From: JBOGVZ01 sp050692985
GTDB lineage: Bacteria; Actinomycetota; UBA4738; CALAEC01
DNA: 45,757 bases
Direction of reading: 5' to 3'
NCBI GenBank assembly: GCA_050692985.1
Contig: JBOGVZ010000076.1
Location: forward strand, 1-45,757
In this document: positions 16,323-23,654 of the stretch, in pieces
How positions within the stretch are numbered: position 1 is the stretch's first letter
How the letters are laid out: each line of letters starts with the position of its first letter
Position numbers and translations under genes: made by a program
Notes under the pieces: generated by a model
What the model saw: the letters and a program-made list of their open reading frames with translations, nothing else
Told to the model about the DNA's origin: nothing
Databases searched by the model: none

Positions 16323-16329
16323 TGCCATC

Positions 16330-16824
16330 GTGGAACTGCGGAACATCACCATGGACGACATGCCGCTGTACGAGGGCATGCTCACGGACCCGGAGGTGAT
16401 GGCCGAGCTGGGCGGTCCCCTTTCCCCGGAGGGGCTGGGGGCCAAACTCCGGGGCATCGTCCAGGACGTGGAGGCGGAGAAGGTCTGGTACAGCGTGATC
16501 GTCGAGGATGGCGCAGACGCGGGCACCGTGTGCATCTGGAGCTACGAGCAGGACGGTCAGACGGTCAACGAGATCGGGTGGATGCTGCGCCCCGAGTTCC
16601 AGGGAAGGGGCCTGGGGACCGGGGCCACCCGGGCCCTCCTGGACCGGGCCCGGGCCGAGGGACGGTGGGGCGTGATCCACGCCCACCCGGGGGTCACGAA
16701 CGGCGCCTCTAACGCGATCTGCCGGAAGCTGGGGTTCACCAAGGTTCGTGAGGTCGAGGTCGAGTACATGGGCCGCCCGCTTCAGACCAACGACTGGGTG
16801 ATCGACCTTCGGGCTTCGAGCTAG
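16330..16824 (+). CDS. GNAT-family acetyltransferase (RimJ/RimL-like)
   Basis: 164 residues from the GTG, which begins exactly at the first GNAT strand (VELRNITMDDMPLYEGML). The acetyl-CoA loop is EFQGRGLGTGATRALLDRA, followed by NGASNAICRKLGFTKV and a C-terminal strand; the order matches RimJ/RimL-type or antibiotic-inactivating acetyltransferases. Substrate unknown. A frame extending upstream to 16096 exists, but the -10 box seven bases before the GTG favours the short form. Its TAG stop overlaps the sufB stop on the other strand within CTAG. Confidence 0.83.
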   Translation: MELRNITMDDMPLYEGMLTDPEVMAELGGPLSPEGLGAKLRGIVQDVEAEKVWYSVIVEDGADAGTVCIWSYEQDGQTVNEIGWMLRPEFQGRGLGTGATRALLDRARAEGRWGVIHAHPGVTNGASNAICRKLGFTKVREVEVEYMGRPLQTNDWVIDLRASS

Positions 16825-18230
16825 CCGACCGAGCCTTCCATCTGGAGCTCGATCAGGCGGTTCAGCTCAACCGCGTACTCCATCGGCAGCTCGCGGGTGA
16901 CGGGCTCGATGAACCCGTTGACGATCATGGCCATGGCGTCGGCCTCGGACAGGCCGCGGCTCTGGAGGTAGAACAGCTGGTCCTCGCCCACCCGTGACAC
17001 GGTGGCCTCGTGGCCGATGGCCGCGGTCTCGTCCTCGATCTCGATGTACGGGTAGGTGTCGGACCGGGAGGTCTCGTCGAGGATCAGGGCGTCGCACCGC
17101 ACGTTGGACTTGGCGTGGTGAGCCTCGGGCTCCACCCGCACCAGGCCGCGGTATCCGGTCCGCCCGCCGTCCTTCGACACGGACTTCGAGGTGATGATCG
17201 AGGTGGTGTGGGGAGCCGCGTGGATGGCCTTGCCGCCGGCGTCGGTGTGCATGCCGTCGCCCGCGTAGGCCACCGACAGCACCTCGCCCCGGGCGCCCTT
17301 GCCAAGCAGGTAGATGCTCGGGTACTTCATCGTCACCTTGGAACCGATGTTCCCGTCGATCCACTCCACCACGGAGTCCTCGTACGCCGCCGCCCGCTTC
17401 GTCACCAGGTTGTAGACGTTCGTGGACCAGTTCTGGATCGTGGTGTAGCGGATACGGGCCCCGGGCTTGGCGATCAGCTCCACCACCGCGGAGTGCAGGC
17501 TGTCGGTGGTGTAGATGGGGGCCGAGCACCCCTCCACGTAGTGCACGTACGAGCCGGGCTCGGCGATGATCAGGGTCCGCTCGAACTGGCCCATGTTCTC
17601 GGCGTTGATCCGGAAGTAGGCCTGGAGTGGGATCTCCACGTGCACGCCCTCGGGCACGTACACGAACGAGCCGCCCGACCACACCGCCGAGTTCAGCGCG
17701 GCGAACTTGTTGTCGTTCGGCGGGATGAGCGTCCCGAAGTGCTCCCTGACGAGGTCCGGGTGCTCGCGGAGCCCCGAGTCCATGTCGGTGAAGATCACCC
17801 CGATCTTGTCGAGCTCGTCCTTGATCTTGTGGTAGACGACCTCGCTCTCGTACTGGGCGCTGACGCCGCCCAGGAACTTCTTCTCGGCCTCGGGGATCCC
17901 CAGCTTGTCCCACGTCCCCCGGATGTCTTCGGGGAGGTCCTCCCAGGAGTTGGCCTGCTTCTCCGTGGACCGGATGAAGTAGTAGATGTCGTCGAAGTCG
18001 ATCTCCGAGAGGTCGGCGCCCCACCACGGCATCGGGCGGGCCTGGAAGTGCTTGAGGGCCTTCAGCCGGAACTTCCGCATCCACTCCGGCTCGTCCTTGA
18101 GGGAGGAGATCTCCTCCACCACTTCCCTCGACAGGCCCTTCTTGGGCTTGAACACGGAGTGATCGGGGTCGCTCCAGCCGAAGCGGTACCCCTGCTCGAG
18201 CTCCTTGAGGTCAGGCTTCGTGGTAGCCAT
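16821..18230 (-). CDS. sufB: SufB, Fe-S cluster scaffold subunit
   Basis: 469 residues, full length. Core subunit of the SufBCD scaffold; the family consensus is strong throughout (PMPWWGADLSEIDFDDIYYF, the central beta-helix, AHHAKSNVRCDALIL with the conserved Cys, and IGHEATVSRVGEDQLFYL). It is led by ATG 18230, seven bases after a TATACT box, so probably leaderless and transcribed from its own promoter, 58 bases after sufT. The next suf gene in transcription order, sufD, is 3.6 kb further on, beyond three other genes. Confidence 0.96.
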   Translation of the reverse strand: MATTKPDLKELEQGYRFGWSDPDHSVFKPKKGLSREVVEEISSLKDEPEWMRKFRLKALKHFQARPMPWWGADLSEIDFDDIYYFIRSTEKQANSWEDLPEDIRGTWDKLGIPEAEKKFLGGVSAQYESEVVYHKIKDELDKIGVIFTDMDSGLREHPDLVREHFGTLIPPNDNKFAALNSAVWSGGSFVYVPEGVHVEIPLQAYFRINAENMGQFERTLIIAEPGSYVHYVEGCSAPIYTTDSLHSAVVELIAKPGARIRYTTIQNWSTNVYNLVTKRAAAYEDSVVEWIDGNIGSKVTMKYPSIYLLGKGARGEVLSVAYAGDGMHTDAGGKAIHAAPHTTSIITSKSVSKDGGRTGYRGLVRVEPEAHHAKSNVRCDALILDETSRSDTYPYIEIEDETAAIGHEATVSRVGEDQLFYLQSRGLSEADAMAMIVNGFIEPVTRELPMEYAVELNRLIELQMEGSVG

Positions 18231-18237
18231 CACCCCC

Positions 18238-18243
18238 AGTATA
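18238..18243 (-). promoter_or_regulatory. TATACT -10 box of sufB (leaderless)
   Basis: TATACT with seven bases to the ATG. Upstream lie a hairpin (18254-18272) and the motif shared with the sufD promoter (18272-18282). Confidence 0.55.
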
Positions 18244-18253
18244 CCCAGGGGGT

Positions 18254-18272
18254 CCGGGAAAACCCATCCCGG
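18254..18272 (-). terminator. hairpin between sufT and sufB
   Basis: Arms CCGGGA and TCCCGG around a 7-base loop, starting 16 bases after the sufT stop. It may end the sufT transcript or act in sufB control. Confidence 0.35.
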
Positions 18273-18288
18273 AGGTCGGATTCGGTCC

Positions 18289-18669
18289 TCAGAACATCCC
18301 CAGGGCGGCCTTGGCCTCCTCGGACATCTTCTCGGGGGTCCACGGTGGCGTCAGCACCATCTCCGCGTCCACGTTGTCCACGCCCTCGATCGGGTCCAGC
18401 AGCTGCTTGATCTGGGCCTCGATCATCGGCCCGATCGGGCAGCCCATCGTGGTCAGCGTGTACGTGATGTGGACCGTGTCGCCCTCGATCCCCACGTCGT
18501 AGACCAGCCCCAGGTCCACGATGTTGATGCCCAGTTCCGGGTCGTTGACCTGGCGGAGGGCATCCATGACCTTCCCGCGGAGGTCGTCGGCCCCGCCATC
18601 GGGGCCCGCCGCTCCGCCCGATTCACCCGAAATCTCCTGTGATCGCCTCTCGTTGTGCTCAACTTCCAT
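18289..18669 (-). CDS. sufT: SufT / MIP18-family Fe-S assembly factor
   Basis: 126 residues. DUF59/MIP18 domain protein with a ~30-residue charged N-terminal tail, then ALRQVNDPELGINIVDLGLVYDV and the conserved TTMGCPIGP motif with the single family cysteine. In actinobacteria and Staphylococcus SufT helps mature Fe-S and lipoyl-dependent enzymes. It precedes sufB and shares a short divergent promoter region with the response regulator; the palindrome AGGATATCCT (18686-18695) supplies candidate -10 boxes in both directions. ATG 18669 is preceded by GAGGGAG. Confidence 0.93.
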   Translation of the reverse strand: MEVEHNERRSQEISGESGGAAGPDGGADDLRGKVMDALRQVNDPELGINIVDLGLVYDVGIEGDTVHITYTLTTMGCPIGPMIEAQIKQLLDPIEGVDNVDAEMVLTPPWTPEKMSEEAKAALGMF

Positions 18670-18685
18670 AGCGCTCCCTCGATTG

Positions 18686-18695
18686 AGGATATCCT
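18686..18695. promoter_or_regulatory. palindromic divergent -10 (AGGATATCCT)
   Basis: A 10-base perfect palindrome lies between sufT and the response regulator and reads TATCCT on both strands. On plus it is 9 bases before the regulator ATG, on minus 16 bases before the sufT ATG. The two promoters would compete for the same bases. Confidence 0.45.
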
Positions 18696-18704
18696 ACCCG
18701 GAGC

Positions 18705-19358
18705 ATGGCGTTGCCTACCGAGAGCGAGGCGATCTCCGTCCTGGTGGTCGACGACCATCCGGTCACCCGAGACGGGCTCAAGACCGCCCTGGACCTCACC
18801 GCCGAGCTCCGGGTGGTCGGTGAGGCCGCCTCCGGAGAGGAAGCCATCGAGGTCGTCGAGCAGGCCCAGCCCGACATCGTGTTCATGGACGTCCGCATGC
18901 CGGGGATGACCGGCATCGAGGCCACCCGCAGCATCCGGGAGCGCCACCCGAACACCAAGGTAATCCTGTTCACCGTGGACGAGTCCCGGGCCAGCATCGC
19001 CGAGGCCATCCAGGCCGGGGTCTCCGGGTACCTCCTGAAGGACGTCGGGGTGCCCGAGCTGGTGAACGCCGCCCGGCTGGCCATGCAGGGCAAGGCCGTG
19101 ATCCACCCCACCCTGACCCAGGCCTTCATCGAGGAGGTCCAGTTGGTGGACCGCAAGCCCGAGGCGCCCCTGTCGCCCCGGGAGGTGGAGATCCTCCAGC
19201 TGGTGGCCTACGGGGCCACCACGAAGGAGGTGGCCGACCAGCTGGGGATCTCGTTCCACACGGTCAAGACCCACCTGGAGCGCATCTTCGAGAAGCTGGG
19301 CGCCAACGACCGGGCCCAGGCGGTGGCCATCGCCATCCGCCAGGGGATGGTCGAGTAG
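18705..19358 (+). CDS. NarL/FixJ-family response regulator (LuxR DNA-binding domain)
   Basis: 217 residues. N-terminal receiver domain with the acidic pair in VVDDHP (15-16), the phospho-acceptor Asp62 in MDVRMPG and a late conserved Lys in YLLKDVG. The C-terminal LuxR-type helix-turn-helix (about 150-215) has LSPREVEILQLVA and the recognition helix ISFHTVKTHLERIFEKL. No histidine kinase is encoded in the window, so it is an orphan here. Target genes are unknown; the divergent neighbour sufT is one possibility. Confidence 0.93.
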   Translation: MALPTESEAISVLVVDDHPVTRDGLKTALDLTAELRVVGEAASGEEAIEVVEQAQPDIVFMDVRMPGMTGIEATRSIRERHPNTKVILFTVDESRASIAEAIQAGVSGYLLKDVGVPELVNAARLAMQGKAVIHPTLTQAFIEEVQLVDRKPEAPLSPREVEILQLVAYGATTKEVADQLGISFHTVKTHLERIFEKLGANDRAQAVAIAIRQGMVE

Positions 19359-20609
19359 CTACACCGCGGCGAAGATCTCCTCGTACGACCGCACCACCTC
19401 GGCGCGAACGGTCAGCGCCTCCCACAGCCGGGTGGCCTCACCGCCGGTGAAGTCACGCTCCCGGGGCGGCACCTGTTCGAGCACGATCACCCGGACCCCC
19501 TCGTCCGCCGCCCGCAGCGCGCACACCAGGTTGGGAAGGTTCCCCGGGCCGTACGGGGCGTCGCACACCACGACCAGGGCCGCGGTCCGCATCAGCGCCA
19601 GCGCTTCCTCGGCGGCGCCGTCATCGATCTCGGAGAACGGCGGCACCGAGACCCGGGGGAGGTTCAGCCGTTCGGCCACAATCGCGTCGGTATCGGACGC
19701 GTGGAGCACTCCGGCCGTGACCTCGTAGCCCCGCTCGGCCAGGGCCCGCATCACCGGGGCCCCCCGCCCGGCCCCGCCCACCACGTGGGCCCGGGGCAGG
19801 CCCCCGGGCCGGGCCGGCAGGAGCGGGGGGCCCAGCAGCACGGTGGGCCGCCCCGTGGCGAAGTGCGGGGTCACCTCCGCCTCGACCCCGTACACCTCGT
19901 GGATGAACCCCCTGGTCAGGACCTCCTGGGGAGGCCCCTCGGCCACGACCGCGCCGGCCCGGAGCGCCACCAGGCGGTCGCAGGACGCCGAGGCCAGGTT
20001 CAGGTCGTGGAACACCGCCAGCACCGCCCGGCCGCGGTCCCTGGCCAGGGCCCTGACCGTGCCCAGGATGCCGACCACGTGGCCCGGGTCGAGGTGGGTG
20101 GTGGGCTCGTCCAGGAGCAGGACCGGGGCATCCTGGGCCAGGGCCTGGGCCAGGACCACGCGCTGCTTCTCCCCGCCGGACAGCTCGTCGATCGGTCGGT
20201 CGGCCAGGTGGTGGACCCCGGCGACCTCCATCGCCTCCCGTGCTCGGCGGTAGTCCTCGGCTCCCCCGCCTCCCCACGGGGACAGGTAGGGGGAGCGGCC
20301 CATCAGCACCACCTCCAGGGCGGTGAACGAGAACGTGGGCCCCACCTCCTGGGGGACCACGGCCACCATCCGGGCGGCCTCCCGCGAGGAGATCGCGAAC
20401 GGGTCGCGCCCGGCGATCCGAACGGCGCCGGTGGTGGGCCGCAGGGCCCGGGAGGCCACCCGGACCAGCGTCGTCTTGCCCGAGCCGTTCGGCCCGATTA
20501 GCCCCACGACCTGGCCGGCCGCCACCGACAGCGAGAGGTCGCGGATGGCCGGGCGCCCGCCGTACCCGGCGGTCACACCGGCGGCCTCGAGGGCGTCAGG
20601 CCCGGGCAC
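19359..20609 (-). CDS. cobalamin ABC importer ATPase with extra C-terminal domain (BtuD-like)
   Basis: 416 residues. Residues 1-~265 form the ATPase of a FecCD/BtuCD-type importer: Walker A GPNGSGKTT (39-47), signature LSGGEKQR, Walker B VLLLDEPTTHLD, and the H-loop FHDLNLA. A C-terminal domain of about 140 residues (HVVGGAGRGAPVMRALAERGYEV...) is Rossmann-like, not part of the standard ATPase, and resembles the extension seen in some archaeal and actinobacterial B12 importers. The GTG start overlaps the permease stop by 14 bases. Its role in vitamin B12 uptake follows from the upstream riboswitch and the operon. Confidence 0.88.
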   Translation of the reverse strand: MPGPDALEAAGVTAGYGGRPAIRDLSLSVAAGQVVGLIGPNGSGKTTLVRVASRALRPTTGAVRIAGRDPFAISSREAARMVAVVPQEVGPTFSFTALEVVLMGRSPYLSPWGGGGAEDYRRAREAMEVAGVHHLADRPIDELSGGEKQRVVLAQALAQDAPVLLLDEPTTHLDPGHVVGILGTVRALARDRGRAVLAVFHDLNLASASCDRLVALRAGAVVAEGPPQEVLTRGFIHEVYGVEAEVTPHFATGRPTVLLGPPLLPARPGGLPRAHVVGGAGRGAPVMRALAERGYEVTAGVLHASDTDAIVAERLNLPRVSVPPFSEIDDGAAEEALALMRTAALVVVCDAPYGPGNLPNLVCALRAADEGVRVIVLEQVPPRERDFTGGEATRLWEALTVRAEVVRSYEEIFAAV

Positions 20610-21618
20610 CGGCCGAGACCCGCTCCCGCCGGAGCAGGTACAGGAAGAAGGGGCCGCCCAGCAGGGCCGTCACGGCTCCCACGGGGATCTCCTCGGGGGC
20701 CAGCACCGTGCGGGCGGCCAGGTCCGCCAGGACCATCAGCGTGGCCCCACCGAGGACCGTGGCGGGCAGCAGCCGCCGGTGGTCCGCTCCCAGCAGGAGC
20801 CGAAGGATGTGCGGCGTCATGAGCCCCACGAACCCGATCACGCCGGCCACCGACACAGCGGCCGCCGCCAACAGGGCCCCGGTGGCCAGCGTGACGCGCT
20901 TGAACCGCTCTACCTCGACCCCGAGTTGGGCCGCCCGCTCCTCTCCCAGGGCCACCACGTTCAGGTCTCGCACCGTGGCCAGGGCCACCACGATCCCCAC
21001 GGCCACGAGCGGGGAGGAAGCCGTCACCGCCTGCCAGCCGCGGGCCTGGAGCCCTCCCAGGAGCCAGAAGTAGATCGAGCGGATCTGCTGGCCGGAGAAC
21101 GCCATGACCAGGGAGATCACCGCGGAGATCACCGCGGCCACGGCGATCCCCGCCAGCAGCAGGGTGGCCACCTGGACCGCCGGCCCGATCCGGGCCAGCC
21201 GGTACACCAGGAACGCCACGGCCGTCGCCCCCGCGAACGCCGCCCCGGCCACCAGGACGCCCCCGGCCATGCCGGTGACCAGGATCACCGCGATCGCCCC
21301 CAGGGCCGCGCCGGAGGACACCCCGATGATGGCGGGGTCGGCCATCGGGTTGCGGAACATGGCCTGGAAGAGCGTCCCGGAGACGGCCAGGGCCGCCCCG
21401 ACCACCATCCCCAGCACCACCCGGGGGATGCGGAGGTCGAACAGGATCACCGCCGCCGCCGCCGGCACGCCCTGGGGAGGCCCGGCCAGCCCGAGCTTCC
21501 ATCCCACCAGCCGGACCGTGGTCGCCGGGGAGATCCACACGGTCCCCAGCCCCACCGCCAGGAGGACGGAGGCCCCCAACGCCAGGGCCAGGGCCACGGT
21601 GACGGCGCGGCGCTTCAC
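20596..21618 (-). CDS. cobalamin ABC importer permease (BtuC-like)
   Basis: 340 residues. FecCD-family permease with about ten predicted membrane helices. Typical motifs are RIPRVVLGMVVGAALAVSGTLFQAMFRNPMADPAIIGVSSGA and the cytoplasmic GFVGLMTPHILRLLLG coupling region. The start is a GTG whose first bases overlap the stop of the binding-protein gene (GTGA), so translation is coupled. Specificity for cobalamin rather than siderophores rests on the riboswitch. Confidence 0.92.
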   Translation of the reverse strand: MKRRAVTVALALALGASVLLAVGLGTVWISPATTVRLVGWKLGLAGPPQGVPAAAAVILFDLRIPRVVLGMVVGAALAVSGTLFQAMFRNPMADPAIIGVSSGAALGAIAVILVTGMAGGVLVAGAAFAGATAVAFLVYRLARIGPAVQVATLLLAGIAVAAVISAVISLVMAFSGQQIRSIYFWLLGGLQARGWQAVTASSPLVAVGIVVALATVRDLNVVALGEERAAQLGVEVERFKRVTLATGALLAAAAVSVAGVIGFVGLMTPHILRLLLGADHRRLLPATVLGGATLMVLADLAARTVLAPEEIPVGAVTALLGGPFFLYLLRRERVSAGARA

Positions 21619-22523
21619 CCGTGCAGGGCCTCGGCCAGGGCCTCCAGGCCCTCGACCAGGCGCGGCCCCGGCCGGGAGATCAGGTCCCCGTCGACCAGGT
21701 ACACCCGGCCCTCCTCCACCGCCGTGAGATCTCGGATCCCGGGACGGTCGGTCACGGCCTCCAGGGACTGCCCGAACTCCGAGGCCAGGTAGACGTCGGG
21801 ATCGTCCTCCACCAGCTGCTCCACCGACCACTGGGGGTAGGGGTCGCCGGCCGAAGCGGTCACGGGATCGCACCCCGCCCGCTGGAGGAGGTCGAACTCC
21901 AGCGCCCCGGGCCCCACCGTGAACAGGTCCGAGAGCTCCAGGAAGCAGGTCACCGTGGGCTCGGCGTCGGCCCGGTCCTCCACGGCCCGGGCCCGGGCCC
22001 GGATGTTGCGGGCCAGCGCCTCGGCTTCCTCCTCCGCGCCGGTCAGGCGTCCCACGGTCACCAGGTCGGCCACGGCGTCCTCGAAGTCCTCGGCCAGCGC
22101 CGTGAAGACCGGGACCTGGAGCTCGCGCAGCCGATCCTTCCACTCCCCGCCGATGAACGCGGTCAGCACGAGCTGCGGCTCGAGCGAGACGACCTCCTCG
22201 ATGTTGGGTTCGGTGCTTCCCCGGCCGGCCACCCGGGGGATGTCCCGGGCCGCCGGCGGGAAGTCGTCGAACGGACCGGACACGCCCAGGATCCGCTCAC
22301 CCAGGCCCAGGGCGAACAGGGTCTCGGTCATCGAGGGGGCGAACGTTACGATCCGGCGGGGCGGCTGGTGGATCGTCACCTCCACGCCCTCGTCGTCCGT
22401 GACGGTGAGGGGGAACCGCTGCCTCGGTCCCTCCGTGGGTGCGGGGCCCTCCGGGGCCGGTGTGCCCCGGCAGGCGGCCAGCAGGACCGCGGCGGCCACC
22501 GCCGCCATCAGGCGTCTCGACAT
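21615..22523 (-). CDS. cobalamin-binding lipoprotein (BtuF-like)
   Basis: 302 residues. Periplasmic-binding-protein fold of class III with a lipoprotein signal: MSRRLMAAVAAAVLLAAC, so Cys18 is the probable lipidation site. The mature part has PPRRIVTFAPSMTETLFALGLGERILGV, the standard opening of BtuF/FhuD proteins, and a C-terminal RPGPRLVEGLEALAEALHG. It is the first gene of the importer operon and lies behind the riboswitch. Ligand assignment to B12 follows from that riboswitch. Confidence 0.9.
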   Translation of the reverse strand: MSRRLMAAVAAAVLLAACRGTPAPEGPAPTEGPRQRFPLTVTDDEGVEVTIHQPPRRIVTFAPSMTETLFALGLGERILGVSGPFDDFPPAARDIPRVAGRGSTEPNIEEVVSLEPQLVLTAFIGGEWKDRLRELQVPVFTALAEDFEDAVADLVTVGRLTGAEEEAEALARNIRARARAVEDRADAEPTVTCFLELSDLFTVGPGALEFDLLQRAGCDPVTASAGDPYPQWSVEQLVEDDPDVYLASEFGQSLEAVTDRPGIRDLTAVEEGRVYLVDGDLISRPGPRLVEGLEALAEALHG

Positions 22524-22603
22524 CGAATGCTCCTTCCCGGCCGAACGCGCGGCCTTCCGGCCGTCCCCCGGGAAAGAGCCTCCGGGCCCGCCCTTGGCGC
22601 GAG

Positions 22604-22621
22604 GGACGGCACCACCCGTCC
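22604..22621 (-). promoter_or_regulatory. hairpin in the riboswitch expression platform
   Basis: Stem GGACGG/CCGTCC with a 6-base loop, immediately after the riboswitch core and before btuF. Possible part of the switch that hides or frees the downstream GGAAGGAG ribosome-binding site. Confidence 0.4.
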
Positions 22622-22785
22622 CCCAGGCAGGTCTCCTGGCTCCCGGATCATCGCTCCCCCGAGCCTTCCCGGGGCCATTCAGTCCCCAGTGGCATCTCTC
22701 GGGGTCGCTCCCCGGTCACAGTGGCGCGACCGCGCCGGACTCTCACCGGCTTCCCTCTCCCGAGCCCGTTCGGTCCCGGGGGCTC
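22618..22785 (-). ncRNA. cobalamin riboswitch
   Basis: The minus strand carries the conserved B12-box features in order: GGGAAGCCGGTGAGAGTCC, the CCACTGTGAC segment, a GATGCCACTGGG block and the 3' AGCCAGGAGACCTGCC. It precedes btuF by about 95 bases, which include a GC-rich expression platform. In this family adenosylcobalamin or methylcobalamin binding turns the operon off. Ends are approximate. Confidence 0.93.
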
Positions 22786-22960
22786 GCTCGCCGAGCGTCC
22801 TTCCTTCCGCTTCCTCCTGGCGAGCTACCCCCCAGGCCCCCGGGCTCGGTACGGCCGAACGGGGATGCCCTCCCCGCTCGGCCACCTGGGGGAGCTGTTC
22901 CGTTGTTGGGGTGGATTCTCGCCGCCCCGGGGCGAGCGAGCAACCCGCGGCGGCCTCGCC
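22786..22960. other. divergent intergenic region, no gene seen
   Basis: GC-rich stretch between the riboswitch and the secreted-protein promoter. It presumably holds the promoter of the B12 import operon, but no convincing -10/-35 pair was found on the minus strand. Confidence 0.35.
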
Positions 22961-22966
22961 TACACT
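22961..22966 (+). promoter_or_regulatory. TACACT -10 box of the secreted-protein gene
   Basis: TACACT lies 17 bases before the GTG at 22984, leaving a leader of about ten bases that includes GAGG. Confidence 0.4.
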
Positions 22967-22983
22967 GCGGCAGAGGTTTCCGC

Positions 22984-23640
22984 GTGAGACGGGCGCGCTT
23001 CGTCGTGGCAGCCATCCTGGCCCTGTCGATGATGGCCGCCCCCGCGGGCCCGACGATCTTCGGTCCGATGCGAGCGGTGGCCGCGGAGGGCGTCTCCGCG
23101 TTCGTCCCCCAGCGCTGGGGGTTCCGGCCGATCCCCTCGAGTTCGGAGACGTTCCGGGGCATCCAGGCTTCCCGGAACCTCGACCGGTGGGACGGCGTCC
23201 GCCGCCCCCGGGCCGCCCTCGAGGCGTACTGGATCGACGCCACCACCGTGCAGGTTCCCTCGGACTACTACTACCTGGCCGCTCGCGGCCCGGCCATGGA
23301 CGCCCTCCCGGCCGAGGACCGGTGCACGACCGAGCAACACGTGTGGGCGGGGCGAGGACATCGCTTCGAGCCGCCGCCGAAGTGGCCGGCGGAGTTCGTG
23401 GCCACCGCCACCGGGTCGTGCGGGCCGAGGCGGTGGGCGGCGTTCGTGGCGGCGCCGGGGTTCGGCCAGACCCGGGCCATCGGCATCCGTGAGTCCGGGA
23501 TGTACTTCGTGTTCGTGTCGGTCCACGACAGCCCGGACGCGGACCGCAGGGTCACGCGCCTGCTCTCGGGGGTGTCGTTCGGGGGCACGTCGGTGGGCGA
23601 GTTCCTCGACGCTGTGGGGGCCAGCGGCCAGCTCGAGTAG
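22984..23640 (+). CDS. secreted protein of unknown function
   Basis: 218 residues. A basic start, a hydrophobic run (FVVAAILALSMMAAPAG) and an Ala-rich region ending near VAAEG form a signal peptide, probably cleaved near residue 36. The mature ~180 residues contain two cysteines (in EDRCTT and GSCGPRR) that may form a disulfide, and a pattern of strands ending in GMYFVFVSVHDSPDADRRVTRLLSGVSFG, reminiscent of small PsbP/DUF1795-like domains. No motif decides a function. The start is a GTG behind a TACACT promoter; the gene is convergent with gcvT. Confidence 0.7.
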   Translation: MRRARFVVAAILALSMMAAPAGPTIFGPMRAVAAEGVSAFVPQRWGFRPIPSSSETFRGIQASRNLDRWDGVRRPRAALEAYWIDATTVQVPSDYYYLAARGPAMDALPAEDRCTTEQHVWAGRGHRFEPPPKWPAEFVATATGSCGPRRWAAFVAAPGFGQTRAIGIRESGMYFVFVSVHDSPDADRRVTRLLSGVSFGGTSVGEFLDAVGASGQLE

Positions 23641-23654
23641 GCCCTTCACCCCCC

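Larger units (their letters stand above)
16096..16329 (+). other. coding-like stretch upstream of the GNAT gene, status unclear
   Basis: Open in the same frame as the GNAT gene from an ATG at 16096; the first ~50 codons show the local GC-rich third-position bias (VPTNSDVDLPEDELRCIYAGG...). After the codons around TGTAGA near 16255 the bias fades. A good leaderless promoter sits just before the GNAT domain itself. It may be a small or eroded gene, an N-terminal extension, or simply untranslated intergenic sequence. Confidence 0.3.
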
